In this document: positions 31,809 through 46,713 of the stretch, in pieces
Numbering within the stretch: position 1 is the stretch's first letter
Layout: the number at the start of each line of letters is the position of its first letter
Origin: Pogonophryne albipinna
Lineage: Eukaryota; Chordata; Actinopteri; Perciformes; Artedidraconidae
Direction of reading: 5' to 3'
Length of the DNA stretch: 64,000 bases
NCBI GenBank assembly: GCA_028583405.1
Contig: CM053258.1
Span: 2,705,655-2,769,654, forward strand
Notes under the pieces: generated by a model
Told to the model about the DNA's origin: nothing
The model's database searches: none
What the model saw: the letters and a program-made list of their open reading frames with translations, nothing else
Translations under genes and position numbers: made by a program

Positions 31809-33352
31809 TGAGGGGGAGAGAGAGTAATGAACAGGAAGAAGACAGAGAGACTCAAGAAGATGGAAGAGAGGCTGCAGGTTATGGAAAGGAGAGAGACATG
31901 GAAAATGAATGTTGACAATGTTTTGTGATCATTTTAGCCTCTTCTGCATGTCCAGATCATTAATAGTAACAATTAACTGATTCTTATGCATTACACTTTC
32001 AAAAATAATGTATGCTGCAGCCCACTGACATGGTTTGAAATCAATATATTATCCGATTTGTGACCCCCCACAGGACTTCAAAAGCACCTAACTAGATCAT
32101 GAAAATCCCAAAAATATCGGGGGGGGGGGTATACCCCCGAACGCCCCTAGCATGTTTGGACCTCGGTATTTAGGAAATCCTGGATACGGCCCTGCTCCCC
32201 GCCCCCACCACTCTTAACAACGTTAACACACAGCAGAGCAGTGGGAGCCGGTTGGTCAATCCCCGACCCGTATTGAGCATGCTCAGATGATCTAAGATCC
32301 AGTAGAAATGATAACAAAGTAAAAGTCTGCTGCTTATTGTTCTACTAGGCCAAAATAGAGTCAAAGAGTATATGAGAGTGACAGTGTGTTAATTAATATA
32401 TTTGGCAGATTTGTGTGTGTGTGTGTGTGTGTGTGTTTCATGTGCCTCTCACGATAATTAATTTGGTTGGATTCATTTTCCCGGAAATTATTGCGATAAA
32501 CGATAATATTGTCGGCACCGTTGTATGACCATTTTAGACCACCGACATAATGATAATATATAATAATAATTCAAGTACATCTGTTAGAGCCATTTTTCCT
32601 TTTGTTATTATTGTCTGAATGTTAGGCTTAATAATAATATAAATTAGATTATACTGTAAATGATCGGCTATTTGTTGTGAGTCACATTATGGTTTAAAAT
32701 GCATTAATTTAAGGCTCACTTATTATTTGTTATATGTGCGTCAGTATCACGTGCATGGCTATGCCTATATATGGTAGATTGATAGGACACAGCTGAGGGT
32801 GATAGATGGGGAAACGGAAAAGTCTTTTGACCGTGTTCTTTTTGTTACTTTGGAAAATGATACACCTTTGAGTTACTATGAAGCGAAGAAATGTGTCCTC
32901 CTGTATGTACCGTGTGGATCAATGAATAAAGCTCATCTGATTCAACTACGATCTCCGCTGAATTGTTTGGAAACAAAGAGAGGCGCGTCAAAACCCACAA
33001 CCCCGATAGAGGTGGCTATTAAATTGTAGACAAGGATCAAGACGCCACCACAACATCCTTTCAAACTGCTAGTCACATCCTCATGTAAATGTAAATGTAT
33101 CGAGTTCATGTCAATAAATTGCTTATCGCGACAAAACAGTGGAAACAAACATGTGTTTGATTTTCATTAGTGAATGAAACGTTGTAGTCTGTGTCCAATA
33201 TTGTGTATTTGTATATATTGTATATATATATCCTATATATATGCTAAGGTCCCGCTACTGACACAATAGCAGTCATTTAGTGCGCATATGTGTAATTAAA
33301 CCGATGATATCAAAATCTCACTCCAGCCAGGTCCCCAAAGTTGGCAACCCTG

Positions 33353-33985
33353 GAGCCTTCATACGTAAATCCAAGCGGATATTGCAGGATCCAAGCAAGT
33401 ACACCTGCTTTGTGTCTTATTTAGGGAGAAACTCAGGTTGGGTTCATCTTACTTTTTTGTTCTCTGTATTGTGCTATGTTACTGTTATTCGAGAACCTGA
33501 CACTCGCTTCAAAAACAGTTCCTGTCAGGAAATTATATACTTATTTCACTTTATACAATCTTTGTCATGTGAAGCTGGTTGGAGTGTTTGTCACCTCTTG
33601 TCATTTTGTGGCCAGGTGTGTAATTTGATTTAATTCTATAAACTTTCCCTCCACAAATGTCTGCTTCCAGTTACCATTATTTTACTTCTCTATTCAAGCA
33701 GGTTCAGTGAGAAATGTGTAGCACCCTCTGTTGTTAAAAATGGTCAATATGAAGTCAGAATGCCATTTACCTATCCGCCAGCGGGTAATATTTACCTCAT
33801 AGAAAATGCAGCGTAAACATGACGTGTTGCTATAGTAACGCCTTTTGTCTACTGCGTTTCCTTATAGATAGAGAGATAGATTGAGAGAGAGATAGACAGA
33901 TAGATAGTTATAGATAGAGAGAAAGAGATTTGTACCGAAACAAAACACAAGTCTAACACCAAGCGTTTAAATCAGCACTGGTAGC
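33353..33985. other. Intergenic, nothing recognised
   Basis: Contains a short (GATA/GAGA)n tract at about 33867-33930. No gene signal. Confidence 0.6.
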
Positions 33986-35501
33986 CAGGGCCGCCTTAAT
34001 GCACGGGCTGACCTGGGCTGAAGCCCAGGGGCCTACGGGAATTGGGGGCCTATCATGAACCAATTAAAAAAAAAAAAAAATCTAATTTTTTATTTCGGAT
34101 GTTTTAAAACATTTTTATATAAACAAAGTCTTGGCTTTCAGAATATGAAACTTTTATTTCCAAAATCACACGATAAATACATTTTTGAAGCTGGTAAAGG
34201 GAAGAAGACAGCTCTCCCTCGCCACTCTGCTGTTCTGCTGTTCCCCTCCCTCCGCTGAAATTATGAATGTAAGGCGTATAGTAATCATAGATAACACGGC
34301 AGGGTCCGTTACAGTTTGTTTTCATCTGGTTTCAAATAAACAAAGTCTTGGCTTTCAGAATATGAAACTTTTATTTCCAAAATCACACAATAAATACATT
34401 TTTGAAGCTGGTAAAGGGAAGAAGACAGCTCTCCCTCACCACTCTGCTGTTCTGCTGTTCCCCTCCCTCCGCTGAAATTATGAATGTAAGGCGTATAGTA
34501 ATCATAGATAACACGGCAGGGTCCGTTACAGTTTGTTTTCATCTGGTTTCAAATAAACAAAGTCTTGGCTTTCAGAATATTAAATTTGTTTCGGCAAATG
34601 ATAAATACAACTTTGAAGCTTTCGGCGGCATAATTACAAGCGGAGAACGGAGTAACTTGACGTCACAGCAGGCATAACAACAGCCGGTGTTTCTCGTGAG
34701 TGTTTTCCCCGGGAAAAAACACAATACACACAAATGCAAGAATACACACACACACACACTCGCGGGTTTCCCCCAGACCTGTAATCCAAACGAAAATATC
34801 TTCCCTCCGTAGTATTTTGATCATTTGCTCCGCTAATCAATCAGATCGATGGATTCGAGCTTTTTCTCAAAAATGAGGACTCTGAAACAGTCAGTGGGCA
34901 CCACTTAACAGCCAATCAGAATGAGAATATGTTTCACATGTGACTTATTCAAATTGCGAGTGATTGAGTGACAGATGAAGGTTGTTTAGGAGAAAATGTC
35001 GGAGAAGAAAAAGTTTGAGAGTGGCGCTCGGAAAAGGAAATTGTTGAGGGAAAAGTAGTTTCGAGACAAGCAGCTATTACAAAAAATGCCGAAGCTTACA
35101 GGTTACTTTAAACCTGTAGGCCAGGATGAGGTGGAAGGACAGATGAGTTCTGTATCGAGCGGCAGCGGTGCCGGCCGCGGGGCCTCGGAGCCAAGTAGGC
35201 CGTCTGGGTCTGATAGCGATGGAGTAGCGGGAGAGGAAAAACAGACAGGAGGGACATTATCCGTTGGAGGAGATGGGAGGACGACAAGGACTTGCTAGGT
35301 GGAGGGGAGCCAACGGCAACCGGACAGATACATGAGGGAGGCCCGATACCTCACTCATCTGGAGGAGAGGACCAGGCGCGCGTAGAGCAGAGTGGAGAAG
35401 TGCGATCACAGAGCCTGCCGAGGCTATAAATGACTTTGATTTGTTGTTTAAATAGGGGGCCTACAAGCCCCAGGGCCTGATGGCAGGTTAAGGTGGGCTT
35501 G
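33986..35501 (+). mobile_element. hAT element with transposase N-terminal remnant
   Basis: Ends cagggccgccttaa and ttaaggtgggcttg, flanked by identical ctggtagc at 33978-33985 and 35502-35509. At 34996 the plus strand reads MSEKKKFESGARKRKLLREK then a stop, then FRDKQLLQKMPKLTGYFKPV, which fits the N-terminus of hAT transposases (ZMYM1-like class). The catalytic part is gone. 34121-34337, 34338-34554 and a diverged third part from 34555 are tandem copies of a 217-bp unit. Confidence 0.88.
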
Positions 35502-35985
35502 CTGGTAGCGATATTTTATACTTCATGCTATCTGCACAAACGTTATTATATGAAAAGCTGAGATTCCACATATTCTATTGGTATAAGTTTCATCCCTGTG
35601 CGATGAAAACTCACTTTTCCTGTATGAGAAATAAAACAACATTGTACCTTGAAAATCCATAGCGGGTAAATTTGACCCGTTGGCGGTTTTAGGTATACAG
35701 CGACCTCTGGCGGTTCTAGTGTTAAAGCAGCGGCCTGATGGGAAAAAGTCATATTGCAGCTTTTGGAAAGAACATAAACAGCAAATATTTTGGCCATAAA
35801 ACCAAAACGATGAGGGTAAAGATGCTAAGATGCTCTGCGTAGCTGAGGAGAACTGCACAGTCAGGTGATTCTCTGTGGGTGTATAACTGTGACCCCAACT
35901 AAATGTGGTCATTGTACTATTGTACTTAGAAGAGTATTGATTCAAACAGCTTCTCTCACAAAGCAATCAAACAGCTATCAATTAA

Positions 35986-36358
35986 AGGTGGGGTAGTAGG
36001 TAAGAATGGAGAAACCAGCTCGAGTGCGCTAGAATTTGAAAGTACGCAGCCGAAAAATAATCGGACTTCCTTAAAGAGCCCCTCCTCCAACACACACGAA
36101 CGCGCACATGACCAATGAGGGCACGAGATAAGTTTGTGCACAGATGGAAGGCTGACAGGCAGGTAGGCTATCCAGTTACTTTAGCCGGCTCAGATGATTG
36201 GTCGTGCTTTTTACAGTAGGCTATTACGGCTTCCACAGATGACCTTTTTTATGTATTTATTGTCAAAGCACTTGAGATATTTATTGCTATCGGGATGTTA
36301 AGAGCATTCCATGGAATATAACAGAAAGTGTTTCTGAAGTGAATTACATACCCCACCT
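35986..36358. mobile_element. piggyBac-like MITE (TTAA target)
   Basis: 373 bp with inverted ends aggtggggta and taccccacct, flanked on both sides by TTAA (35982-35985 and 36359-36362), the piggyBac target duplication. Non-coding. Confidence 0.75.
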
Positions 36359-36369
36359 TTAACCTTCCC

Positions 36370-37111
<742 letters not shown>

Positions 37112-37205
37112 AACGAGTTACAGTAGTACTGCCCCCCCTGCTGGCAGATTGTTGGAACAGCCACTAATGTTTGAGGAAGTCAATGAAACACAATTTATAA
37201 TGACA

Positions 37206-37211
37206 TTTATT
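37206..37211 (-). promoter_or_regulatory. adat2 poly(A) signal
   Basis: TTTATT on the plus strand (AATAAA on the minus), about 80 bp past the adat2 stop. This gives a short 3' UTR. Confidence 0.6.
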
Positions 37212-37291
37212 TAACAAAATTGATGATGAAAAAGATGAATAAACTCAAAATGAAAACTGATGTTAGATTTGATATTTCCGGGAGAGCTCAG

Positions 37292-39818
<2,527 letters not shown>

Positions 39819-40768
39819 GGTGACTGCTACTTAACTCTACTTAAATACAATCATACTTTAGATGATGATAAGGATGTTCGTAGCTTATTTTCTTCGCTCT
39901 TTAGTAACGACTTCTTCCGCTGTAGTTTACACGTGGGGGATGATAATATTAGACGGACCAGTTCAAGACATGAGCAATCGATCGAACTCCAAAACGTTCA
40001 TGCGGATGCGTTCGATGAGTCAAGCTGACTGTAGTAGGATGAATGTAAACCGGAATATGACACATTTACTCCAACATCCTCATTAATACACTGAATAAAC
40101 GGGCAGTGTGTTAAGGAGACATTTCTGGAGAAAGATATCCAGTAACACGCCTCAAAAATAGAGATTCAAACGACAGTAAACAAGAAAAGTTTTGACATTT
40201 CCTTCCCCTCAAAACAGCTGTTGGGTCACGTGATCTAGATCCGACCAATAGAAACAGGTTTAAACAAAAAAAGTGTATTAAATCGAGAGACGATATGAAG
40301 ATGTATAATTTACACAGACACGTAAATGAATACATATATAAATGTAAGTGGAAATACATTAAAGATAAATAATGTGTGTTCTGTTTTATTTTCAACTTTC
40401 ATTTATTTATTCCTGTATTTATTTCCACATTAATTTTTTTCCGTTTTTTGTTCACATTTATTTATACTTATATTTTTGTATTCCTGTATTTATTCCTGTA
40501 TTTATTCCTGTATTTATTCCTGTATTTATGGATTCATTTATTCATTTATTTATGACTTATGTCCTTCGTGTCGTATTTTGACATCAATAACCGGAAGTTG
40601 TCCTCTGTGTTCCATTTAGCTTGACTGACGAACTTTGGCTCTTCTGACAGTTAGCATGTTAGCTAGAAGTTGCTAACTAGCCTGTAAGTCCTCAGATGAA
40701 ATGTCAGTAAACTAATCAGTCCAAACAGTTTGTGGAGTTGAAGTTTCTTAACATCTCACAGCCTGATC
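39819..40768. promoter_or_regulatory. Shared adat2/pex3 divergent promoter region
   Basis: About 950 bp between the two start codons. gtcacgtgat at 40225-40234 is an E-box (USF/CLEAR-like) and ccggaagt at 40591-40598 is an ETS/GABPA-type site, both typical of TATA-less housekeeping promoters. A (tattcctgtatt)n patch lies at about 40400-40545. No TATA box is evident. Function inferred from motif and layout only. Confidence 0.5.
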
Positions 40769-42882
40769 ATGTTTTCATCTGTCTGGAACTTTGTGAAACG
40801 CCACAAAAGGAAGTTTATTTTCACCGGAGCTTTAGTTGGAGGTAATGTTAGCATCGGAGCTAGCTCTTAGCTCTAGCAACATGCTGCACTGCACTGAACA
40901 TTTTTGATGTGTGATATTTATTGAATTAACTAACGCTTTAAAAATATGTTTCAAGTATTTTTAAGAATTGAGTAGCATGTATTTGCTATTCGGCATACAT
41001 GAATTACCACAATTTCCCACATTAAGATGACAATTACTGTTGTTATCAGATAATCAGTTTCAATGTTACTTCAAGAACTGTTGGTAGACCAAAAGACAAA
41101 AGCTACATTAATTGAAATAAAGATTGTGTAGGTTGCAGCTTGTATACCACATTAAAAGTACTTCAATCTTTTTGTTTTAAAGTTATTTGAGGTTTTGCAA
41201 GTGAGCAAAAAATCCTTAAATTACTTACAAGTTGAATGGAGTCTGGTGTGAGTGCAATGCAATGTTAGCATATTGACTTGTAGCTAAGCTCTTTAAAGCT
41301 AGGTGAGTGTGAAGCATGACAAGTGAACATTGGATAGCTACAATGCTAAACAGTGACTTGCTAATGACTATGTAATAATTAATGATAGCTAATGAACTAC
41401 TTCAAATATTTATAGCATTAAGTAAGCATGGAAAGTCATTGAAAGTGTGTTGATTTCATTCATATTAATAGGGTTAGGGTAAGACTTAAAGCAAATTAAA
41501 TTATGACATTATAATTCATTGGTTGATGAATGCAGTGAAAGAGTTGAGTTTGCTTGCAAGGCTTCATTAAAAAAGAGATAAGTAAAGACTCAATCTATCT
41601 ACCTACCTATCTATCTGTCAATCTATCTGTCTTTATGTCTGTCTGTCTGTCTATCTATCTATCCATCTATCTGTCCATCTATCTATCTACTCAATATGAA
41701 ATGCTAGTGGTCCTACCTGCAGTTTGAATAGAACAAAGGGGTTATTTTCTGTGTTTATTATCAGTTATTTACACTTTTTTATGTTTGTTGTTGTCCTCCA
41801 GGTGTGTACTTCCTGGGTAAATATGCCCAGAAGAAGCTCAGTGACATGCAGGAGAAGGAGGCGTCAGATTACATCTCTCAGGCCAGAAGACAGTTTCACT
41901 TTGAGAGCAACCAGAGGACATGCAACATGACCGGTGAGACTTCATACATTTCCTTAAAAAGACACGAACAAATAAGGATTTAATGTTTGCTTTCCACATG
42001 TTTGATTTGACTCTTTGTACGGTGTGTGTGTTGCAGTGCTGTCCATGCTCCCTCCTCTGAAAGAAGCCATCACCAATCAGCTGAATTCAGAAAGCCTCAC
42101 TGCACTACTCAAGGAGAAGTGAGTATAAGTGCTTTTTACTGTAAAATAGTAGAAGAAGATAGTTTTACACATTCGTATATATGTTTGATTCTACGGGGAA
42201 AATACTTTGTTAATGCTTAGACTTTATATATGTTGTTTCTATATTTATTGATTTGTGTACTAAGAGTCCATGCGTTACATTGCTGTTTGCAGAGACATGA
42301 CACACTCACAGTCTTGATGATTAAAAAGCAAACTCTAATTTTGTTTTTTCGCTTCGTCTCACAGACCAGCCAATAAGCTGGAGATCTGGGAAGATTTAAA
42401 GATCCTCAGTGAGTTATTTCCCTCCCATCAGACATCACTAAACATTATAATCGCTGTGTAATGTCTCGCATGTTTTGGGTTTTTCAGAATCTAACATTTG
42501 ATGTTGTGCAGGTTTCACGCGCACCATCGTGGGGGTTTACAGCACCTGCATGCTGGTGGTTCTGCTCCGAGTGCAGCTGAACATCATCGGAGGATATCTG
42601 TACCTCGACAACTCTGTGGGCAAGAGCTCCCTGGTGAGGAAGGAGCCCAACATTCATAACCTTCTGTTAAGTACTGTCTTAAAAACAGCACTTAAAGTAA
42701 CATTACAACTGATTATGTGTCTGATAACAACACTAATAGTCCTCTTAATGTGGGAAATGGTGGTAATTCCATCAATCCGTTTACACAATTGGAGTTAAGT
42801 GTTGATCTGATGATGTTTTATTTGTTTATTTAAATATTTGACATGATATTTCAACAGCTGGAGACACTCTCTGTACCTCTAG

Positions 42883-42923
<41 letters not shown>

Positions 42924-44471
42924 GTTTATTTATAGCCCAATATCACAAATGTTACATTTGTCTCAGTGGACTTCACAGTTTGTACAGAATATCAGTATGA
43001 CAATACGACACCCTCTGTCCTTAGACCCTCTGTCCTTAGACCCTCTGTCCTTAGACCCTCTGTCCTTAGACCCTCTGTCCTCAGACCCTCTGTCCTTAGA
43101 CCCTCTGTCCTTAACCCTCTGTCCTTAGACCCTCTGTCCTCAGACCCTCTGTCCTTAGACCCTCTGTCCTCAGACCCTCTGTCCTTAGACCCTCTGTCCT
43201 TAGACCCTCTGTCCTTAGACCCTCACATCGTACAAGGAAACACTTCCAGAGAAAACCCACAGTTTTAAAGGGAACATGGGAGAAACCTCAGGGAGAGCAA
43301 CAGAGGAGGGATCCCTCTCCCAGGACGGACAGACGTGCAATAGATGCCGTGTGTAAATTGAAGAGATAATACATTTGCAACATAGGTAGTCCAAATGTTT
43401 GGAAATGCATGTGTGTATAATAGGAAGATGAATCCACGAGGATATCCATCCAGGACCTATGATCCAGGACCACAGCCACGACTCAAGATCCAGGGCTCGC
43501 GATGCAGGACACAGGACCTCAGGATCATCCATGACTCCGGATCCCGGCGTATATAGACACCAAAAAGAAAGACATGTGGGGAAGCTGGGTTAATGGGAAC
43601 ATGAGAGTACACAGGTATAGACAGAGAGAAGGAAGAAGTAAGATGTCCCCCGACAAACTAAGCCTATATCAGCAAAACTAGGGGCTGAATCTAATCAGCC
43701 CTAACTATAAGCTTTATCAAAAAGGAAGGTTTTAAGCGCACTCTTAAAAACTAGTGTACGCAACAGCTTCTTATACTTGAGTCTCAGAATAAGATCCACA
43801 CTTTCACCGTGTCGTGTGATTGGTTCATTTCCTTCATGCAACATTTGTAACTAGCATGGTGCTCGGGTCCCTGGCGATATAAAGACACACTAAAATGAGT
43901 TCCTTGAAAGACTGGAAGTTAAAACCAGTGGGAGATTAGATAAATAAATAAAAGCTCAGAAAGTCACATTTATTATTCACCATTTCTATGAAACTGGACG
44001 AAGTCACCGTAACGGCCCGTCCACACGGCGGCGTGCGTGAAGCTTCAACGCTTCTTCCCATTCACTTTGAATGGGGTGACGTCACGCTTTGCCGAACTGC
44101 ATTGTGGTTCGGTCAATTCGCGTTGCTCGTTTCAAAAGTTGAGAAAAGTTCAATTGTTGAAGCTTCGAGGGAAGCGTCAGCCAATCAGATCATATGCCAG
44201 TACAAGCTCTAGCCAATCAAACCACGTGCTTGTGTGTCCGGGGCGGGAGATTCATGTGATTGGTTGTTGGTCGAGTTTCAGACACGCCCACCTGCAAGCT
44301 ACGTAAGAGTTTTGCTGTTGCAGGAAGTTTAACACAGCAAATTAAGTAGAAATATTTTAGATTTATTTCAATATTTCTGTTATTTGTGTGTTCCCTCAAA
44401 GAGTCCTATGGCTCCTCCTGAAGTCCAGCAGCAGTACCTGTCCAGCATCCATCATCTACTGGGAGATGGTA

Positions 44472-44511
<40 letters not shown>

Positions 44512-45870
44512 CACGCCTGTATTTATTTATTCTCGTTTGTTTTTGATTTGTTTTTTGTCTTTCCCTGCAGGTTTGACAGAGTTGGTAACGGTAGTGAAGA
44601 AAGCGGTGCAGAACGCTCTGGAAAGGTGAGTCTCTGTTACTGATTATTCACGTCTCTTCTACATCAACATGTGTCCCCTCTTCACGTCTCTTCTACATCA
44701 ACATGTGTCCCCTCTTCATGTCTCTTCTACATCAACATGTGTCTCCTCTTCTTCATGTCTCTTCTACATCAACATGTGTCTCCTCTTCTTCATGTCTCTT
44801 CTACATCAACATGTGTCCCCTCTTCTTCATGTCTCTTCTACATCAACATGTGTCCCCTCTTCTTCATGTCTCTTCTACATCAACATGTGTCCCCTCTTCT
44901 TCATGTCTCTTCTACATCAACACGTGTCCCCTCTTCTTCATGTCTCTTCTACATCAACATGTGTCCCCTCTTCTTCATGTCTCTTCTACATCAACATGTG
45001 TCCCCTCTTCTTCATGTCTCTTCTACATCAACATGTGTCCCCTCTTCTTCATGTCTCTTCTACATCAACATGTGTCCCCTCTTCTTCATGTCTCTTCTAC
45101 ATCAACATGTGTCCCCTCTTCTTCATGTCTCTTCTACATCAACATGTGTCCCCTCTTCTCCATGTCTCTTCTACATCAACATGTGTCCCCTCTTCTTCAT
45201 GTCTCTTCTACATCAACATGTGTCCCCTCTTCTCCATGTCTCTTCTACATCAACATGTGTCCCCTCTTCTTCATGTCTCTTCTACATCAACATGTGTCCC
45301 CTCTGTGGAAAGAGACTCTGATCCATTTCTATTAAAACCTGTCTGGCCACTTTATGATGTCATAACGATGTGTTGTCTTGTGTAGCCATTAGCCAATCAC
45401 CAACCAAGGTAACCCCCCCCCCCCCCCCCTTATCACCTGAATCTCCTCTAGAGCACCGTTGAGTTCTTTGTAACCAAATGTCTCTCAGAGGGGCGTGGGG
45501 AGGGGCTCCTTATTTTCATCTAAAGTAACAGACAGAGAATCAGCACTTTGGAAACAGGGCTGAAACAGAGGGGATTATGGGTAATGCTGCAATGATCTGT
45601 TTGGTGTTTCAGCCAATCAGAGACAGGCTCTGTATATATCTGAGACCTGTGATATATCGATGAGAAACAGTATGATAGAGGACCTTTGATAGAGGCTTTA
45701 TTATAACGTAATAATGGACTTGTTGTCCGCAGCGTTCCTCTGAAGCAGAGCCTCTCCCTGATGGAGGTGGAGCAGCAGCTCAGCTGGATCAGAGCCGAGG
45801 TCGAGGCCGGCGAGCGCAACATGTCCTGGTTCCTGCTCGCTGACGACCAGAACGCCCTCGCTGACCAGGT

Positions 45871-45939
<69 letters not shown>

Positions 45940-46669
45940 AAACCAGTGTTGATGTTGGACAGTATCTACCGGACTTTGACTGGAAAATCTGTTAAAGCGG
46001 ACAAACTTAAATCTCTCCGGTCATAGTATCTGGTAAAATGATGTCCTCATAAGCCCACGGGTCATCACTGGGAGGATAGCAGTCTATGGTTATGAGGCTT
46101 TCATTTTCCCAACAGTCTGCCAGCTCCTCACAAGTGATCGCATCCAAAAATGGCCGAAAAGCTCGTCATCCCCGGATTCATGATGAATAAAAACAGCGGG
46201 ACGCCTTTATTGAAATGTTTGAGACACAGACAGGCCGTGTGTTTTTTCATCTCTTTTATTTATTTGTGTTTTTGCATTACAAGTCAACAGGACTTGTTTT
46301 ATTATAAATAGCCTGCCATGAATAAAACGTACATATACATGTCTTCTTTTTGTAGCCTTCCTATCAATGGTTTTGAAGCTCAATAAACTCGGACACGTCG
46401 GACACGTTGCCTGTCATGATGTTCTTGAGAAAGTTCATTTCAGTGAATCTCCTCTCCTCTGCAGGCCTGCGGGCTGACAGAAAACGACGTGGTGACGATC
46501 AGACTGTTGAACGAGACGAGGGACATGTTCGACAGGTAAACCTCTCAACTGTGTGTGTGTGCACCGGTAGACGTGTGTGTGTGTGTGCACCGGTAGACGT
46601 GTGTGTGTGTGCACCGGTAGACGTGTGTGTGTGTGCACCGGTAGACGTGTGTGTGTGTGCACCGGTAGA

Positions 46670-46713
<44 letters not shown>

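Larger units (their letters stand above)
24588..32194. mobile_element. 7.6-kb hAT element with nested insertions
   Basis: Ends cagggccgtatcc (24588) and ggatacggccctg (to 32194) are perfect 13-bp inverted repeats, flanked by the identical 8-mer ctccccgc at 24580-24587 and 32195-32202. At about 26190 the plus strand has ATG AAA AGA CTA CGT CAG (MKRLRQSKLSFGKRETG), like the N-terminus of hAT/ZMYM-type transposases. The frame then runs into a TCCA array; 31809-31915 ([16 protein letters not shown]...) may be the far side. No catalytic domain remains. 25600-25990 is GC-richer and may be captured 5' flank of a host gene. Confidence 0.88.
24493..33352. mobile_element. Outer TIR-bounded element holding nested insertions
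   Basis: cagggttgccaact at 24493-24506 is the exact inverse of agttggcaaccctg at 33339-33352. No matching 8-bp flank was found, so the element may be old or rearranged. Its own sequence is 24493-24587 plus about 32203-33352; the rest is the hAT at 24588-32194. The frames at 32799-33029 and 33280-33633 (+) resemble nothing I know. Confidence 0.5.

Noticed and set aside
31046..31915. 289-codon Ile-His-Pro-Ser ORF
   Set aside because: TCCA/TCTA repeat; three 4-bp units make an open 12-bp period.
44669..45385. Three overlapping 210-238 codon ORFs
   Set aside because: They lie in a 37-bp minisatellite within pex3 intron 7; all three frames are open because the unit lacks stops.
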